Below, one piece after another: positions 34,966 to 46,752 of a stretch of 64,000 nt of DNA. Origin of the DNA: Magnolia sinica. Its lineage: Eukaryota > Streptophyta > Magnoliopsida > Magnoliales > Magnoliaceae. The position numbers and the translations under genes were made by a program. The stretch is taken from assembly GCF_029962835.1 (NCBI RefSeq), contig NC_080589.1:18993586-19057585 (forward strand), given 5' to 3'. The notes beneath the pieces are model-generated. The model did no database searches, was not told the DNA's origin, and saw only the letters and a list, made by a program, of their open reading frames with translations. Each line of letters starts with the position of its first letter. Position 1 is the first letter of the stretch.

Positions 34966-35439
34966 CAACAATTCACTGATAAGTGAAAAGTTTCAGTACT
35001 AAATAAATTAATAACTTCATCTAGGATGATAGTGCTAGCCATTTTAAAAGAGGGATGAGTATTAAACTCTTAATGAAGTCCAGTCAAATAGGATAAGTGT
35101 TTTACGAAAACACTGGAAGGATTTCACCTATATGAACGTAGAAGTGGTGCTGCTTCTCATAAGAGTTAGAGTTATCTCGGGATCGTTCATGAAACAGGAT
35201 AAGCACATGGCCATTAAAAATACTTAGCGAGATTATAAAGGAACACCTAACGCATAAGCTAGTATGTGTGTGGTATTTTCGGTTATATCATATAGGAATA
35301 ACTAGTTTAATGCCGTGGCAATCAAAAATTTTGAAATAACTTTAAAATACTTACACTAATGAAAGATTCAAATCGCAAGATATCTTTCTTTATGCATAAT
35401 AACTGTTATTATTCTGGAAGAGTTTTCATTGTTTTAAAA

Positions 35440-35454
35440 AAATTAGTGGGGGAT
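35440..35454 (+). other. Polypurine tract of copia element 2
   Basis: The sequence aattagtgggggat directly precedes the 3' LTR start TGTTGA at 35455, as expected for plus-strand priming. Confidence 0.7.
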
Positions 35455-37804
35455 TGTTGAAAATTAGTGGTTTTTTGAAAAATAAAAAAGAGAAAATTCA
35501 AAAATTTTAAAATTTCAGGATTTCACAGCCAAAACACTTTTTCCAAAATTTCAAATCCAAAAGTGCGGTGTGTGCTTTGTCCCACATCAGAAATGGTTGA
35601 AATCCTTTTGTGGTTTATATGTGGACTTGTGAAGAGTATTCTTACTTAGAGTTTTTGGAGGAGGTGATGCTCGGGTTGCGTGTTCCAGTGCTTAGCACTG
35701 GAACACACGCATGCACGCACGCGCGCGAGCTCGGGCACGAGCGGGGGTAGTGAGGCAGTGTGGCTGTAGTGGCGCTAGATGGCCCACTTCGCACGTGCGT
35801 ATCATGTCGCAGAGTGGTCGCTTCCTTGCGACCTTACGCGAACCTACGGGAGACGATGCGATGGGTCTAGTTTGTGCCTGTGTGCAATGGGTTCTTGTAA
35901 CGCCTTGAAAATCGGGGCTCGAGCAGGAGCCTAACTCCCAAGTTCTAACACATCACTTATGCGACATAGATAATGATGATTAAATGTTGTCCGTATTAGT
36001 GCATTAAACATGAGCGGTATTATACTAAATCAGCATATCATACTCCATAGACAGTTAAGTTACGTAAGCAGAAGACTGTGATAGTTGTATAAAATATATA
36101 AATGGATGTGAGTCCCCAGAGTATGAACATGTTACCAGGTCAAATAATTACATGTATAATTCTCAAAATAACAAAATAATAAAATGTGATATCATCTATC
36201 CATATCCCTGTAGCCCCGATGCGCAACTCCAGGTGTACATAGACCTGCCAGAGAGTTGCATGGAAGAGAACTCCTCTCATCACCATAAAAGTCAAGCTCT
36301 ATCTTATAAGCCTCAACGTCACCTGCAACTACAACAGAGTTTGGTTGGTGTTTTAAAACACCGTCCCAAAGTGGGAGTGAGTGATCAACTCAGTGGAGCT
36401 ATAAGGCAAAGGTTAACATGTTATCAATTCAGTCAAGCAGTAATGATAAAATAGTACAACACTCATATCCTAAGTACTCTTGTTAATGCAAGAATAGTAT
36501 GTTGTAATGATGCATGCCCTCGCCTGCACTCCCTCAGCAACATCATCTCACGATCACGCATGACAAACTTCCTAAACGTGCACTTCCTTGCCAAAGCACA
36601 TGCAATGCGGTGCATAGTCATGTTAGCCAAGTAATTTATTTAGATTTATTCATACAATAGATGTGGGAAGCTAAGGTACCTCCCTTTTCATTGCTTACAC
36701 AAACGATGATCCATCTAGGGTCATTAATCCTAGTTAATCACATACGATAAGTAAGTTCTAGGTCACTACAGAGAGGTTTGTCACCTCAACACATGCCTAG
36801 TTTATACTCAAGGTCACTACGGAAAGGCTCGTCACTTTAGCGTAGTCCTAGGGTATACTCGAGGTCACTGCGGGAAAGGCTCGTTACCTTAGTGTAGGCT
36901 GACAGCTCGAATACAGTGTCTCTTACCACCATATTCGGCTCACGAATTTGGGTTGCTCACTGGTCACTATAGGGAGGCTCGTCGCCCTAGCGTAGGCCGA
37001 CAGCTCGACCATGGTGTCCTATACCACCATTCCGGCTCATGAGTCTTAACGGATTGAGGTACCAAGGTTAAATGGGCTTTTCACTGGTGAGTTTGGTACC
37101 TTAGATTCAAGCAGTAGCGTCCATACATGGTGAACATACATTGGGCCAATCGAGTTACTTAACAAGCTCGACTGGTATGAGTGTATGTTGAATTAATCGA
37201 CATGGAACGCATAAGCACTCGTGTGACCTAACCACTGTCGAAAATCAGCGTACAACTCAGATTCCTTGAACGTATCCGTCATGATTAACTAGTATGACCA
37301 CCAATCGTAAACCATTACCGATTGTCTGGACTACATCGTAGCCCCAATCACACTCCAACCAATAACATTCACATGTGATAATCCAAGACAGCATGTGACA
37401 ACTAAATCTAAACATAAACCTCATTCGAGCATTTCAACAAACACATACTACACATGTCATCATGCATAGGCATTTCATCTGTAAATCACATGGTAGTAAA
37501 ATAGGTTACATAAAGGAAATTGTAACTATGTATAAGGGGATTGAGAATCCTATCTCAACACCCTCATTCAGTACATTACATCAAGCATTTTCTCATTCAG
37601 GCATTTTATCAAACACTTAGACTACACATATTACATACATGTAATAATTTAGTTAAAACACATATTATAGCAAATCCTTTCACCAAGGAGTTGTCATACA
37701 TACAACAATCAGGTATTCCCAAACATTCATCATAACAAGCACAAATCATAATTCCATATTCATTCAAACATTTAAACAAACACATGAAATGCATTATTTT
37801 CAAC

Positions 37805-37888
<84 letters not shown>

Positions 37889-39732
37889 GCGGAAACATCG
37901 TATCTAAGCATATGTGATAGCAATCGAGTCAGTCATAAATCATTAACTGACTTTGAAAGCCTTGAAAACCATAACCCAAACATTTATAGTCTGCACCTTT
38001 TGCCAGTAGACTCGTAACGAACTCAATTCGAACATTAATTCTTCGTCTACGACACAACGGCTACCTAAATCATGAAATATGTTAACTATTTTACCTATCA
38101 CTCTATTTGGATATCTACATCAGATTAGGGTTAGGATTTCTTACCCAACAACAGGATCGAAATTGTCGGTCTGGCGACACGGATGAGGTGATTAAGCACG
38201 TGGAGCGGTGGGATCAAATCCCAGCGACAATCCCTAACTCTCTCTCCCTTCTCTTTACTTTCTTCTTCTCTTTTCTCTCTTCTCTCTCCTAGGGTTTAGA
38301 AATTCGTATGGAATGAGAGAGAGAGGGTTTAAGGCCCTTATATAGGCCCAAAACTGATGAGAATGGCCCTAGGGCTATGGTATACTTACGTTATAGCCAA
38401 AGTTGGCTGTTTCGGTCCAACGGAGCACATTTGGAGGCCCCCTTTCTGCGTACGGTCCGGAGTAGGTTCCTTGACATTAGATCTAGGTCAAGTTAAGTTT
38501 TCGGTCCGATCGGATTTACAGATCGACCTCAGAGGATCAGTTTCACTTCAATGGTCACCATTACTCGATTAGTGTCACAAGTACACTAACATTTGTTGAA
38601 AATTTTTCCTGATTCGAGGGTGTAGTTGGGTCAAAATCTGACGGTCTGAAACCTTAGATTTGGCCTGCAAGTGAAAGACTCAGTTCACTTAAGTTCCAGT
38701 TCATTTTTAAAGATATTAGCGTTTCTTACAGACTTCGCTCCGGGCTCAAGTTGTGCGTTTCTGGATACTATTAGGACTTAATTTTTGAGATGGTCGTCGA
38801 TCCCAATAAGGCGGTCATATCTATATAGTTTTGCGATAATCGGATTTTCGATAAGTGGTCCAGGTCCGATACGGAGTTTCGTGATGCTCCCGAGAGCAAC
38901 GAGGTTTTGAGAGTGATCCTACGTTTTTAGGTAATGTAGCATTAGCGATTCTACTAGTTTTGGGTCTTATAGTTTGTATTTAAAGTGGTTAGAGCTAATT
39001 TTAAAGATAATCTAGTTTAACACTTAGTTAATTCTCGTCTAATTCCTAAAGAATTTGGTCCTCAGTGATTTCTGCCTGAGGTGGTACTCGGGCCTTTGTA
39101 CGAATTTTTTCAAGACGTTACAGTTCTGAAATGGTCTGAGTTTTATAGAAGAGTGAGAACGGTCGGATCATAAATCTGAAACATTTAGCAGTTTCTGAAA
39201 AACGGCTCTCTGCCTTGAAAGCCAAACGGTCCGAAAACAGATAGACCAGGATGATCCAGCGGTCAGTTTTTTAGATCTGACAACCAGAAACGTCTGGGAT
39301 TAATGGACAATGGGCAGAAATGTTTTTCAAACGTTCTGGACCATTGAATACCACACAACAACTGTACTATACCTGATGCTTATATAAACTGGACCATTCC
39401 AGTTCAATTTCATCATCTCAACACACCATCCCTCCCATCAAATCAGATATGATATATAGCTCCATTCTAAAATACTTAGAACATCTCCACCGTCTAAGTC
39501 TGCCAGAATAAATCTGCTGCGTCAAAAGTGTTCCTCAGTGGACCTATCTTGATTGCTGCACGCTGGATCCAGATAAGGCTTGTCTTATCCTGAAAGCAAT
39601 TTGCCTATAACCCATCAGCAGTTGATAAGGAGGCGAATCACGCTTTAAGGACAACGTATTTAATACGTGATTCAGCCTAGTGAAATATAATTTTTCAATT
39701 TAATTTTATTTTTTCAGTGTTTATTCTCAAAA
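35455..39732 (+). repeat. 3' LTR of copia element 2, split by a solo LTR
   Basis: LTR parts 35455-35895 and 39128-39732 match 30061-31103. Between them lies the 3227-bp insert plus its GTTCT duplication. The right end reads TCTCAAAA where the 5' LTR reads TCTCAACA, a one-base change in the terminal inverted repeat. Confidence 0.9.
35896..39122 (+). mobile_element. Solo LTR (about 3.2 kb), probably Ty3/gypsy-type
   Basis: The ends are TGTAACGCCTTGAAAA and TTTTTTCAAGACGTTACA, an inverted pair. They are flanked by the 5-bp direct repeat GTTCT at 35891-35895 and 39123-39127. No coding sequence is present. A TATA-like 'cttatatagg' with a CT/GA-rich stretch just upstream (about 38230-38345) looks like an LTR promoter. 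Large TGTAAC...GTTACA LTRs are typical of some plant Ty3/gypsy lineages; the lineage here is not proven. It includes (AT)n(GT)n at 37811-37882 and a tandem series of 'aggtcact.cgg.aggctcgtca' units at about 36750-36990. Confidence 0.75.
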
Positions 39733-39737
39733 GTTGA

Positions 39738-40352
39738 CACGGATGAGGATGGATGACTGCTAATACGAGGCTTAAGTTGTGAGACCGTATAACAAACATG
39801 GGTTTAACACTAACAGGATCAAAAGGCTTCCATGCTTATTTTTGTGCAGCCACGCATGGTCATTGGTTATGAAATAGAATCAATTTTTCTACTTTTGGGC
39901 TGGATGTAAAAGCAAATTAAATTTTGAAAATTTAGTTTATTAAAGAGGAAATGACCAAATGCATTGAGGTTTCGTATCTCATTGAGGAATTAGTCCTCAA
40001 ATTGCAGGTGTGTTCCTTTCAAGTACAACTAGAAAGTAACGAAATTGCAATTTGGAGCTAAGCTCCTGAATAAATTAATGGAGGTAATTTAAAAGTTTGT
40101 CTTTCAATTGATCTAAATCATTGAATCAAATGGTGCATCCAAACACAACCTAAATTAGAGTTTGGGAATATTATATGTATCCTTCTTAGTTTAATCCTCT
40201 CTTTAATAAGTTTTAATTTGAAATTCATGTTTTCTTTGTGTAATTAGAGTTTGTGAAAATTGTATTTCTAATCATCTGAGCTAGTTGATATTGTCAAAAT
40301 ACTGAAGTAGTTTAGTTGCAGTTCACTGAAATTTTAATGGGATGATCTTCAA
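39738..40352. other. Copy-2 spacer matching 7416-8008
   Basis: Non-coding and collinear with copy 1. It includes one unit of the 'cagccacgcatggtcattgg' block. Confidence 0.6.
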
Positions 40353-40952
40353 GGGGGCGTTTGGCGCGTGGTATTAGTTGGGATTAGGTGGAATGGAATT
40401 GCATTTTGTCCTGTGACAATTTAATGTTTGGGAGGAATGTAAAAGCTTAGAATTAGATTATATGGAATTGCATCGGGTCTATGCCAATTCCACTCAACGT
40501 TTGCAAGTTGTATAGGTCCCACCATGATGTGTGGGCTATATCCACACCGTCCACCCATTTTTCAAGATCATTTTAGAGCATGGGCCAAAAAATTAGGTAG
40601 ATCTAAAGCTTTAGTGGACCCCACCATAGAAAGCAGTGGGGACTGAATACCTACCGTTGAAAACTTCATTGGGGCCACATAAGTTTTGGATCTGCATCAT
40701 TTTTAGGCCCATGCCATTAAATGACGTTACAAAACAGTTGAACGGTTTGTATATAACACATATGTGTGTATTCTCAATAGTTTCAAAAAATGGTGGGTAT
40801 ATCCATTCAATATACCACCGTATAACAAACATAGCAGGAATTAAGCTTATATCCCGTGGTAACCATGGGACAATCCCTGCCGTATATAATAATTACGTTT
40901 TTTGAATTCCGTCCACCTACTCCTTCCCCGATAGCATGCGCCAGACACCCCC
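40353..40952. mobile_element. About 600-bp MITE-like element, only in copy 2
   Basis: The ends are GGGGGCGTTTGGCGCGTG and the complement of GGGGGTGTCTGGCGCATG. Copy 1 has the uninterrupted 'gatctttaagagtttgatac' at 8008. An extra 17 bases (acctaatccttccca, about 40953-40969) separate the right end from the flank, so the exact target duplication is unclear. The interior has no protein. The block 'ttttcaagatcattttagagcatg', then 'gtagatc', then 'aaagct' is also found in the element at 51590-52680. Confidence 0.65.
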
Positions 40953-41251
40953 ACCTAATCCTTCCCAAAAGAGTTTGATGCGTGCAAATGCAGTAGTTTT
41001 AGGCACCGACTTTTAGGAGCAATTGTTGAACACTCGTTGAGGTTTTTTTTTTTTCGTCTTCTCTGTGGATGGATAAAAACACTTTTGATCTAATACTTCC
41101 CTACGATCTGTGGATTCAAGAAACTCTTTGTTTCCCTTCTTCTTCTTCTTCTTCTTCTTCTTTTTTAATGTTCTCGATTATGAGGAAAATCTATTCAAGA
41201 TAATTTGAAAAAAAAAAAAGCACATTATTCTATGTATTTCCTCTAATTTCT

Positions 41252-41612
41252 TGCCGTTGATGACAGAGTTTGGCATGAGCCGTAACAATGAATGCGCACC
41301 AAGGTAGCTTCTTACCTGGGTTGTTGTGGTAAGGATGAATGTGCCATAATGCTAATCTGAGGCTTGAGTTGGGAGGGTTTTTATTTTATTTTTTCAAATT
41401 TCATTTATTTTTGAATGTTCTTGATTATGAGGAAACAATATTCAAGAAGATTTGAAAAAAGTAGCTAATGTAGTTCTTCTATTTGATTTGCTTGCTGTTG
41501 ATGACATCATTTGGCATGAGCCGCGACAATGAATGCGCACCAAGGTAGCTTCCTACCTGGGTTGTTGTGGCGAGGATGAATGTGCCATAATGCTAATCTG
41601 AGGCTGAAGTTG
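41252..41612. repeat. Hairpin-bearing repeat, copies d and e
   Basis: Copy d has CCGTAACAA (41280-41288) and TTGTTGTGG (41321-41329). Copy e has CCGCGACAA (41521-41529) and TTGTTGTGG (41562-41570). These are the duplicates of copies b and c. Confidence 0.65.
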
Positions 41613-43339
41613 TGAGTTTATATATTGTAATATGGTTTTAACTATCTTGATCGGAAGCTTTTTTTGCCTGATTTTTCAAACAATAAAGTGAGCTTAACGA
41701 GCTAAAGAAAAACTAGAGATACAGGCACCATTCGAAAGAAGAAATTGCTGAAACTAAACAAACTGAAAAACCCTGAATCAAGAAATTCTGAACTGTAGTG
41801 CTCTACATCCTTCCAACATTCTTCATCAGTTTGATCCTCAAAAAGACGCATTAGTCAATTTCAGTGGTGATGGGCAATGCGAAGATACTTTACTGGAGCT
41901 TAGGGGCCTGGAAACTGCCTCTTTTGATGGAGAGATACTCTCCTCTCCTATGCTTTTTTCCTGTCTAGATATCCTTTTTTTTTTCCATCTCTAAGTGTTT
42001 TACTTAATTTGGACAACGATATGATGATTATGATGACGGCGATGATGATGATGATGACTATGATGTGGTTTACTTGTCTGTGGTAGCATGCAGTACTAAA
42101 TAATGAATACTTATTGATATATTCAATGATGATAGTGGTAATTTTTATTCAGTTTTTCATGTGAACACGGGGCTTGAACTTGTCTATTCAGGTGTTGCAG
42201 CTACTGATTGTCTGCAGGTTTTAACAGACATCATTTGATGATGCCAAAAGGTTCTTGTTCTTCTTCTTCTTCTTCTGTCTCTGTAACTTGTGGCAATTTA
42301 CTTTGTACTGCTGTTTTAATAATAGCACATGATATATTTTTTTAAGTTCACATGAGCTCATGTTACTGGTTAGTATGTAAGGTATTTTTGGAAGAGAAAC
42401 AAAGGGTTTTTGCATGTTTCATATATGATCAGTTAGTAATGATGTAATATGCATGGTGATGCTTGTTTAATATGCATCTATAATAGTTCATCATGCTTCA
42501 TAATCATATGGCCTCACAGGTCTCAAATGCACAGCAAAGAAAGGAAGCCCAAGCATGGGCATTCTTTTTGAAGTATTTCTTGCTCATGTCCCAGTCAACC
42601 AACATAAATGTCCGTCCAAAATATATGTTTGTTGCTGTAAAAAAATACGTCCATTTTGTGTCTCAACATAATTGCTGATGAGAGACCAAGAACTGCACTG
42701 GTTATGACTTATGAGTGAGTGGGTACAAGCTGAAGGCTCTAAACGGCAAGGGGAAGCCCAAAAGGATGAGCACTATAGGTGGAGGTAGTAAGAAATGACT
42801 TTAGGACCTATGGTCCTATGGTTTAATTGTGGATCTAGTCTGTAACAGAGTAGAATGGCGGAATAGAACTCGCATAGCTGACCCCAATTAGTTGGGATCA
42901 ATGTTTGCAATATCAGTATCGTGTTATGTATCACACCTATGGGATATAGTTATGTATCGGCTATCGCCAAAGATATATTGTTTGTATTGGGTAATTTATT
43001 GCACTTTTTGAGAAACATGGGGAAACATTGGGAAATTTGTTAAATTTTTCAATGAAACCTTAGGGATTGCTAAAAAATACCTTAATACATGACATAATGG
43101 GTGCACTTTCAAATCATACCATCAAAAAAGAAGTGCACATAATAGGTTTCCTTTGTATAGTTTCCAAATATGCATTGTCTTACTGAACAAATGCAATTAT
43201 ATTCAAATTGAATTCATAACATTTATGAATGTAAGAAGACATGTGAAAACACAACCAATCATTCAAAAACAAAATAAGTAGAAATCGAGAAATATACTTA
43301 TGAATGATGTGATTGGTTGTGCCCTAGACCCACATAGAG
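41613..43339. repeat. Copy-2 counterpart of 8675-10369
   Basis: Non-coding and collinear with copy 1, including the GATGAT run (about 42020-42060), the decayed RTE tail (about 42735-42897) and the 'gtatcg' spacer. No gene is seen. Confidence 0.55.
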
Positions 43340-43735
43340 CCACATGGTGGCTTGTAATCATTGTCTCCATCTCGATGGGGTTGGGAATAATATTGTTGCT
43401 CAACAAATCAACAGTACTATGGCCAGGTCATAGTGAAATGGTACTGGTTAAGATACTCCCAGCTGGTACCCATCCTCTCCGAACCGAACCAATACATCCA
43501 TTCATGAGTACTGTGTAATCATCAGTCTATGACTGATATGGATTTGGGATGGGCATTGATGGAGCTCTTGGGCATCTATATTGCTGGTCATATACATATT
43601 GCCGCCTATATCCCTGCCCGTATGCAGAAGTGATGTGCCATAACTGTTAAGAGTTGTTCGCTGCATATCATTAGGTCCATATCCATACCCCAAAATTCTC
43701 CCATTTTGGAAGACGTTATCCGTCGCCAACCTTGA
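43340..43735 (-). pseudogene. Decayed Tyr/Gln/Gly-rich coding tail, copy 2
   Basis: The minus-strand frame gives GYGYGPN, AYGQGYRRQYVYDQQY, APSMPIPNPYQS, then after a stop TDDYTVL, ending QQYYSQPHRDGDNDYKPP and stop near 43345. It matches the copy-1 remnant at 10370-10740 but with different indels, so both are decaying independently. Confidence 0.35.
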
Positions 43736-45480
43736 CCTTTTTTGTGTTTAGTGAGGACCATTGTTGTACTTATCTTGCAGGTCTCAATTTGAAAGGTTAG
43801 GATTGTCCCTTTGAGAAGATTTTGGAGCATGGTCCATCTACAGTGGCTTCCGACAGACTAATGGTCCGGATCACACTCAATCATCGGACCCACGTGTGCA
43901 AACTAAAAGCCCAAGCATACCATGGATATCCTCTGGGTCAGGTAGTGTGTAATTCCTCTTCAACCTGGCCTTCTAATGATCACCTGAATATTATGATTTT
44001 GTTGCTATTGTCCAAAGTTTAGGATTAGCAGTTGGATTGGCAGTCTGTGGTCATCAATCCTGGTGGCTGTAGTTTGGTTACTATATTTGAACTTTTGGCC
44101 ATTCTATTCCAACCATTCATTTGATGGCCACCAAATTGACCACGAGGATTGTTTAATCAGTATGATTTCCTGGCAATGCTCCATATACTGTGGTCCCCAT
44201 GATTTAAATGGTCTAGATTGACGCAGAGGCACCAGATTATAGCCCTTGTTTCTCTTGATTTATCCATGAATTTTTGCTGGTAGATCTTTTGATGCTGATG
44301 TTGGTGATGGATTCAGTTCTCCTGCATGGATTGCATTTGTCCATCAAGGGACTGGGACCCACCATACAAGACAAGCTAAAGCCAATACTTGCTAAGGGAA
44401 TAGTGGGACACACAACATGGAGGACAAGTGGGCCCATGCTTCTGTAATCCAGACCATTGGTCTGTTGGGTTCCTACCATGTATGGACCATTCTCCAAGAT
44501 CAGGCTGATTGTAAGATTCCAGCCAGCGCTGCCATAACCACTCTTTGGGCTTTAGCTCTGTTTCTTTTTCTTAACTGTCAATTTCTGTTCTGCCAATTGA
44601 AAAGTTAATATTATCCTGTTGAGGAGAATTTTGGCAGGGTCCATCCAAGTAGAATGCAACAGATAAGTTTCCAGACCTGACCTCAACCTGTTAATGTGAG
44701 CCATTCAGTCCAATCTGTCGGGCCCACTAGGCTTGGAAACCTCCTCCCCATTTCATAGTTCCAGAACTCCAAAGCTCAACTCAACCCAAATGTCTAGTTG
44801 GGTCAGGTCGGACTTGAAGACTTGACTGAGTCTTTTCCTGACCCAACTCATTTTTTGTATTTTAACAGAAGTTTAAAATGTTTGGAAATGGTAAAATAAC
44901 CAAAATAGTGTAGTATTCTGTTGTTGTATGTACTGTTACCAGGCAGATAGGGTCACTAGGGAGGCTGTGGGTTCGGATCTGTCCCTTTGTTTTTTAAAAA
45001 GAAAATCTATTTACTGGGTGAGGGACTTGTTTGAGTCTCCCCAAGTTGTATTGAGTTGACCGAGTTTCCAGGCTGAATCAACTGAATCTTGTTTCGAGTC
45101 CTGACCAAGTTTGCAAGAGATTCAGCTCGAAATCTCGCCGAATCGAGTTCAAAATTTTGAGTCGACCTACCGAGTTTTGGAACTATGCTTCTTAAGATAT
45201 AAAACCCAGAGAGAATTAGAACTAAATCAGCTGTTAGACCTGTGGTTAACAGTCATTAGTTCTCAATTAGAGCTCTTGGGTTCCATCCTTTATAGGTTCT
45301 AATGAAACCCAGCCCATTCCAGTACAACCACTTGGGTCTGTTTAGATTACTAGGGTGCAGGAATTATGCATGGATAGAGAAATTTGAAGGGTAGTTCAAG
45401 GAGAAGAGTAGATGCAATAGGAAGACTGTTAGGTGGGCAAAAGAAGAAGAGACCTTACCGACTTAAGGAAACATCTCAGT
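43736..45480. other. Upstream region of the Gly/Pro/Cys-rich gene, copy 2
   Basis: Non-coding and collinear with 10741-12514, with small indels only. Confidence 0.5.
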
Positions 45481-45488
45481 TATATAAA
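45481..45488 (+). promoter_or_regulatory. TATA box of the Gly/Pro/Cys-rich gene, copy 2
   Basis: TATATAAA lies 111 bp upstream of the predicted ATG at 45599. It is conserved with 12515-12522 although the neighbouring leader has lost part of its CT tract. Confidence 0.5.
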
Positions 45489-45598
45489 CTGGAAATCTTC
45501 AAGCATTGTAGAATACATTTACATAAGCTTCCTAGCTAGCATTTTTGCTTTATTCTTGAGTTTTTTCTTTTTGTTCACACTGTAGAGGTGTTTGAGGT

Positions 45599-46752
45599 AT
45601 GGGACCAGGTGGGCCGGGACCGGGTTGGGGTGGTGGGCCAGGAGGACCTGGACCTGGTTGGGGTGGTGGGCCAGGAGGACCCGGACCTGGTTGGGGTGGT
45701 GGGCCGGGAGGACCGGGGCCAGGTTGGGGTGGTGGACCAGGAGGACCGGGGCCTGGTTGGGGTGGTGGACCTCCAGGATGGGGACCCGGCGGGCCCTGGT
45801 GGGGACCTGGTTTTGGTGGTTTTGGGGGTGGTTTGTGCAGCATATTATCTTCATGGTGAGTGTTTGGTTTACTCAAAACCATGTTCTCTTTTATTATTAT
45901 TATAGAGACGTGTTGAAAGGTAGTTGATGTGAAAATGTTAGGCAGGCATGAGGTTTGGATGCTTACTATCGTAGCTTTTCATATAAATAGATAGATTCCT
46001 GAGCTTCGATTGCTTCGTCAGATTCATTGCTTATCACTGTTTTTTATAAAAAAATAAATAAATCTTCATGCCTCTCATTTAAGCCCCTGAGCTTTGATTT
46101 GTTTCTCTTTTCTTCTGCCCTCACCTTTGTGTTTTGGGTTGTGTTGAGAGATGCGGCCACCCGGACCTCCTCGTCCTGGTTGGGGCCCAGGGCCTGGAGG
46201 TCCACCGCCAGGTTGTGGGCCCTGCTGCTGTGGTCTTTGCGATTGTTTGGGCCGCATGATTTCATCTTGGTGGGGCATCTACCTAATAATTGTGTCATCT
46301 CTTTTGTTCAGTTTGTTTAAATGAATGGTCAGTGAGGTGCTTGTTAAGAAATCAAAACAACTGATTTCATGTTGGTGGGCCACTTGGACTGCCTGATCAG
46401 TTAAAAGGCTGAGAATTGCTCTAAAGGGAAACATACGGTTGATGATGAATCAATGTGGAACAACCAAATCTGTTTCACAATCCTGATTGGACAGATGTTG
46501 TTGTGTGATCACAGCCCACATCTGATTAGTTTTCTGGTGCGGCCTAAAGCCTGAAATCAATGGCTACAACAATGCCACGGTAGCTCAATGTCTAGCCATG
46601 GGATTGATTTATTCTTTTGTTCTTTGATGTGTTTTCTGTCTTTTTGGTGACTTGCTTGCAGCTTCTACTTCCTGTGCTGTTGTTGCCTGTTACAAGAGTG
46701 CTGCGGACCGTTGTTCGGTGGGCCGCATGGACCTGGTGGCCCTGGCTTCTGA
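45599..46752 (+). CDS. Gly/Pro-rich protein with Cys-rich hydrophobic C-terminus (two exons), copy 2
   Basis: Predicted exons are 45599-45855 and 46662-46752, giving 115 residues. The donor tcatg|GTGAGT and acceptor gCAG|c are the same as in copy 1. The N-terminal half has five 11-residue (33-bp) GPGGPGPGWGG repeats against two in copy 1. GPPGWGPGGPWWGPGF, then GGFGGGLCSILSS and the Cys segment FYFLCCCCLLQECC follow. The tail is three residues shorter than in copy 1 (a 9-bp in-frame deletion) and has His for Arg. All exon differences between copies are in frame, whereas the intron and flanks carry frame-irrelevant indels, which supports a real coding sequence. Membrane association by the Cys-rich segment is inferred, not shown. 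Confidence 0.62.
46151..46269 (+). CDS. Possible alternative first coding exon, copy 2
   Basis: An ATG at 46151 opens MRPPGPPRPGWGPG, GGPPPGCGPCCCGLCDC, LGRMISS and reaches tcttg|GTGGGG. This is in the same phase as exon 1, so splicing to 46662 gives a protein of about 69 residues ending with the shared Cys segment. The Gly/Pro pattern is more regular here than in copy 1, which suggests that this version is closer to the ancestral state. If the donor is not used, the frame runs on to a stop at 46322-46324. Confidence 0.42.

Larger units (their letters stand above)
30061..39732 (+). mobile_element. Ty1/copia-type LTR retrotransposon, element 2 (decayed, with nested solo LTR)
   Basis: The element has TGTTGA...TCAACA-type ends and is flanked by GTTGA at 30056-30060 and 39733-39737. 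Copy 1 has the intact site at about 7411. The 5' LTR is 1043 bp. The 3' LTR is about 1046 bp once the nested 3.2-kb insert is removed. The internal region (31104-35454) carries gag, protease, integrase, RT and RNase H in copia order, all interrupted. The family differs from element 1 in LTR, gag and primer site. Part of a third, diverged LTR of this family is at 63455. Confidence 0.93.
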
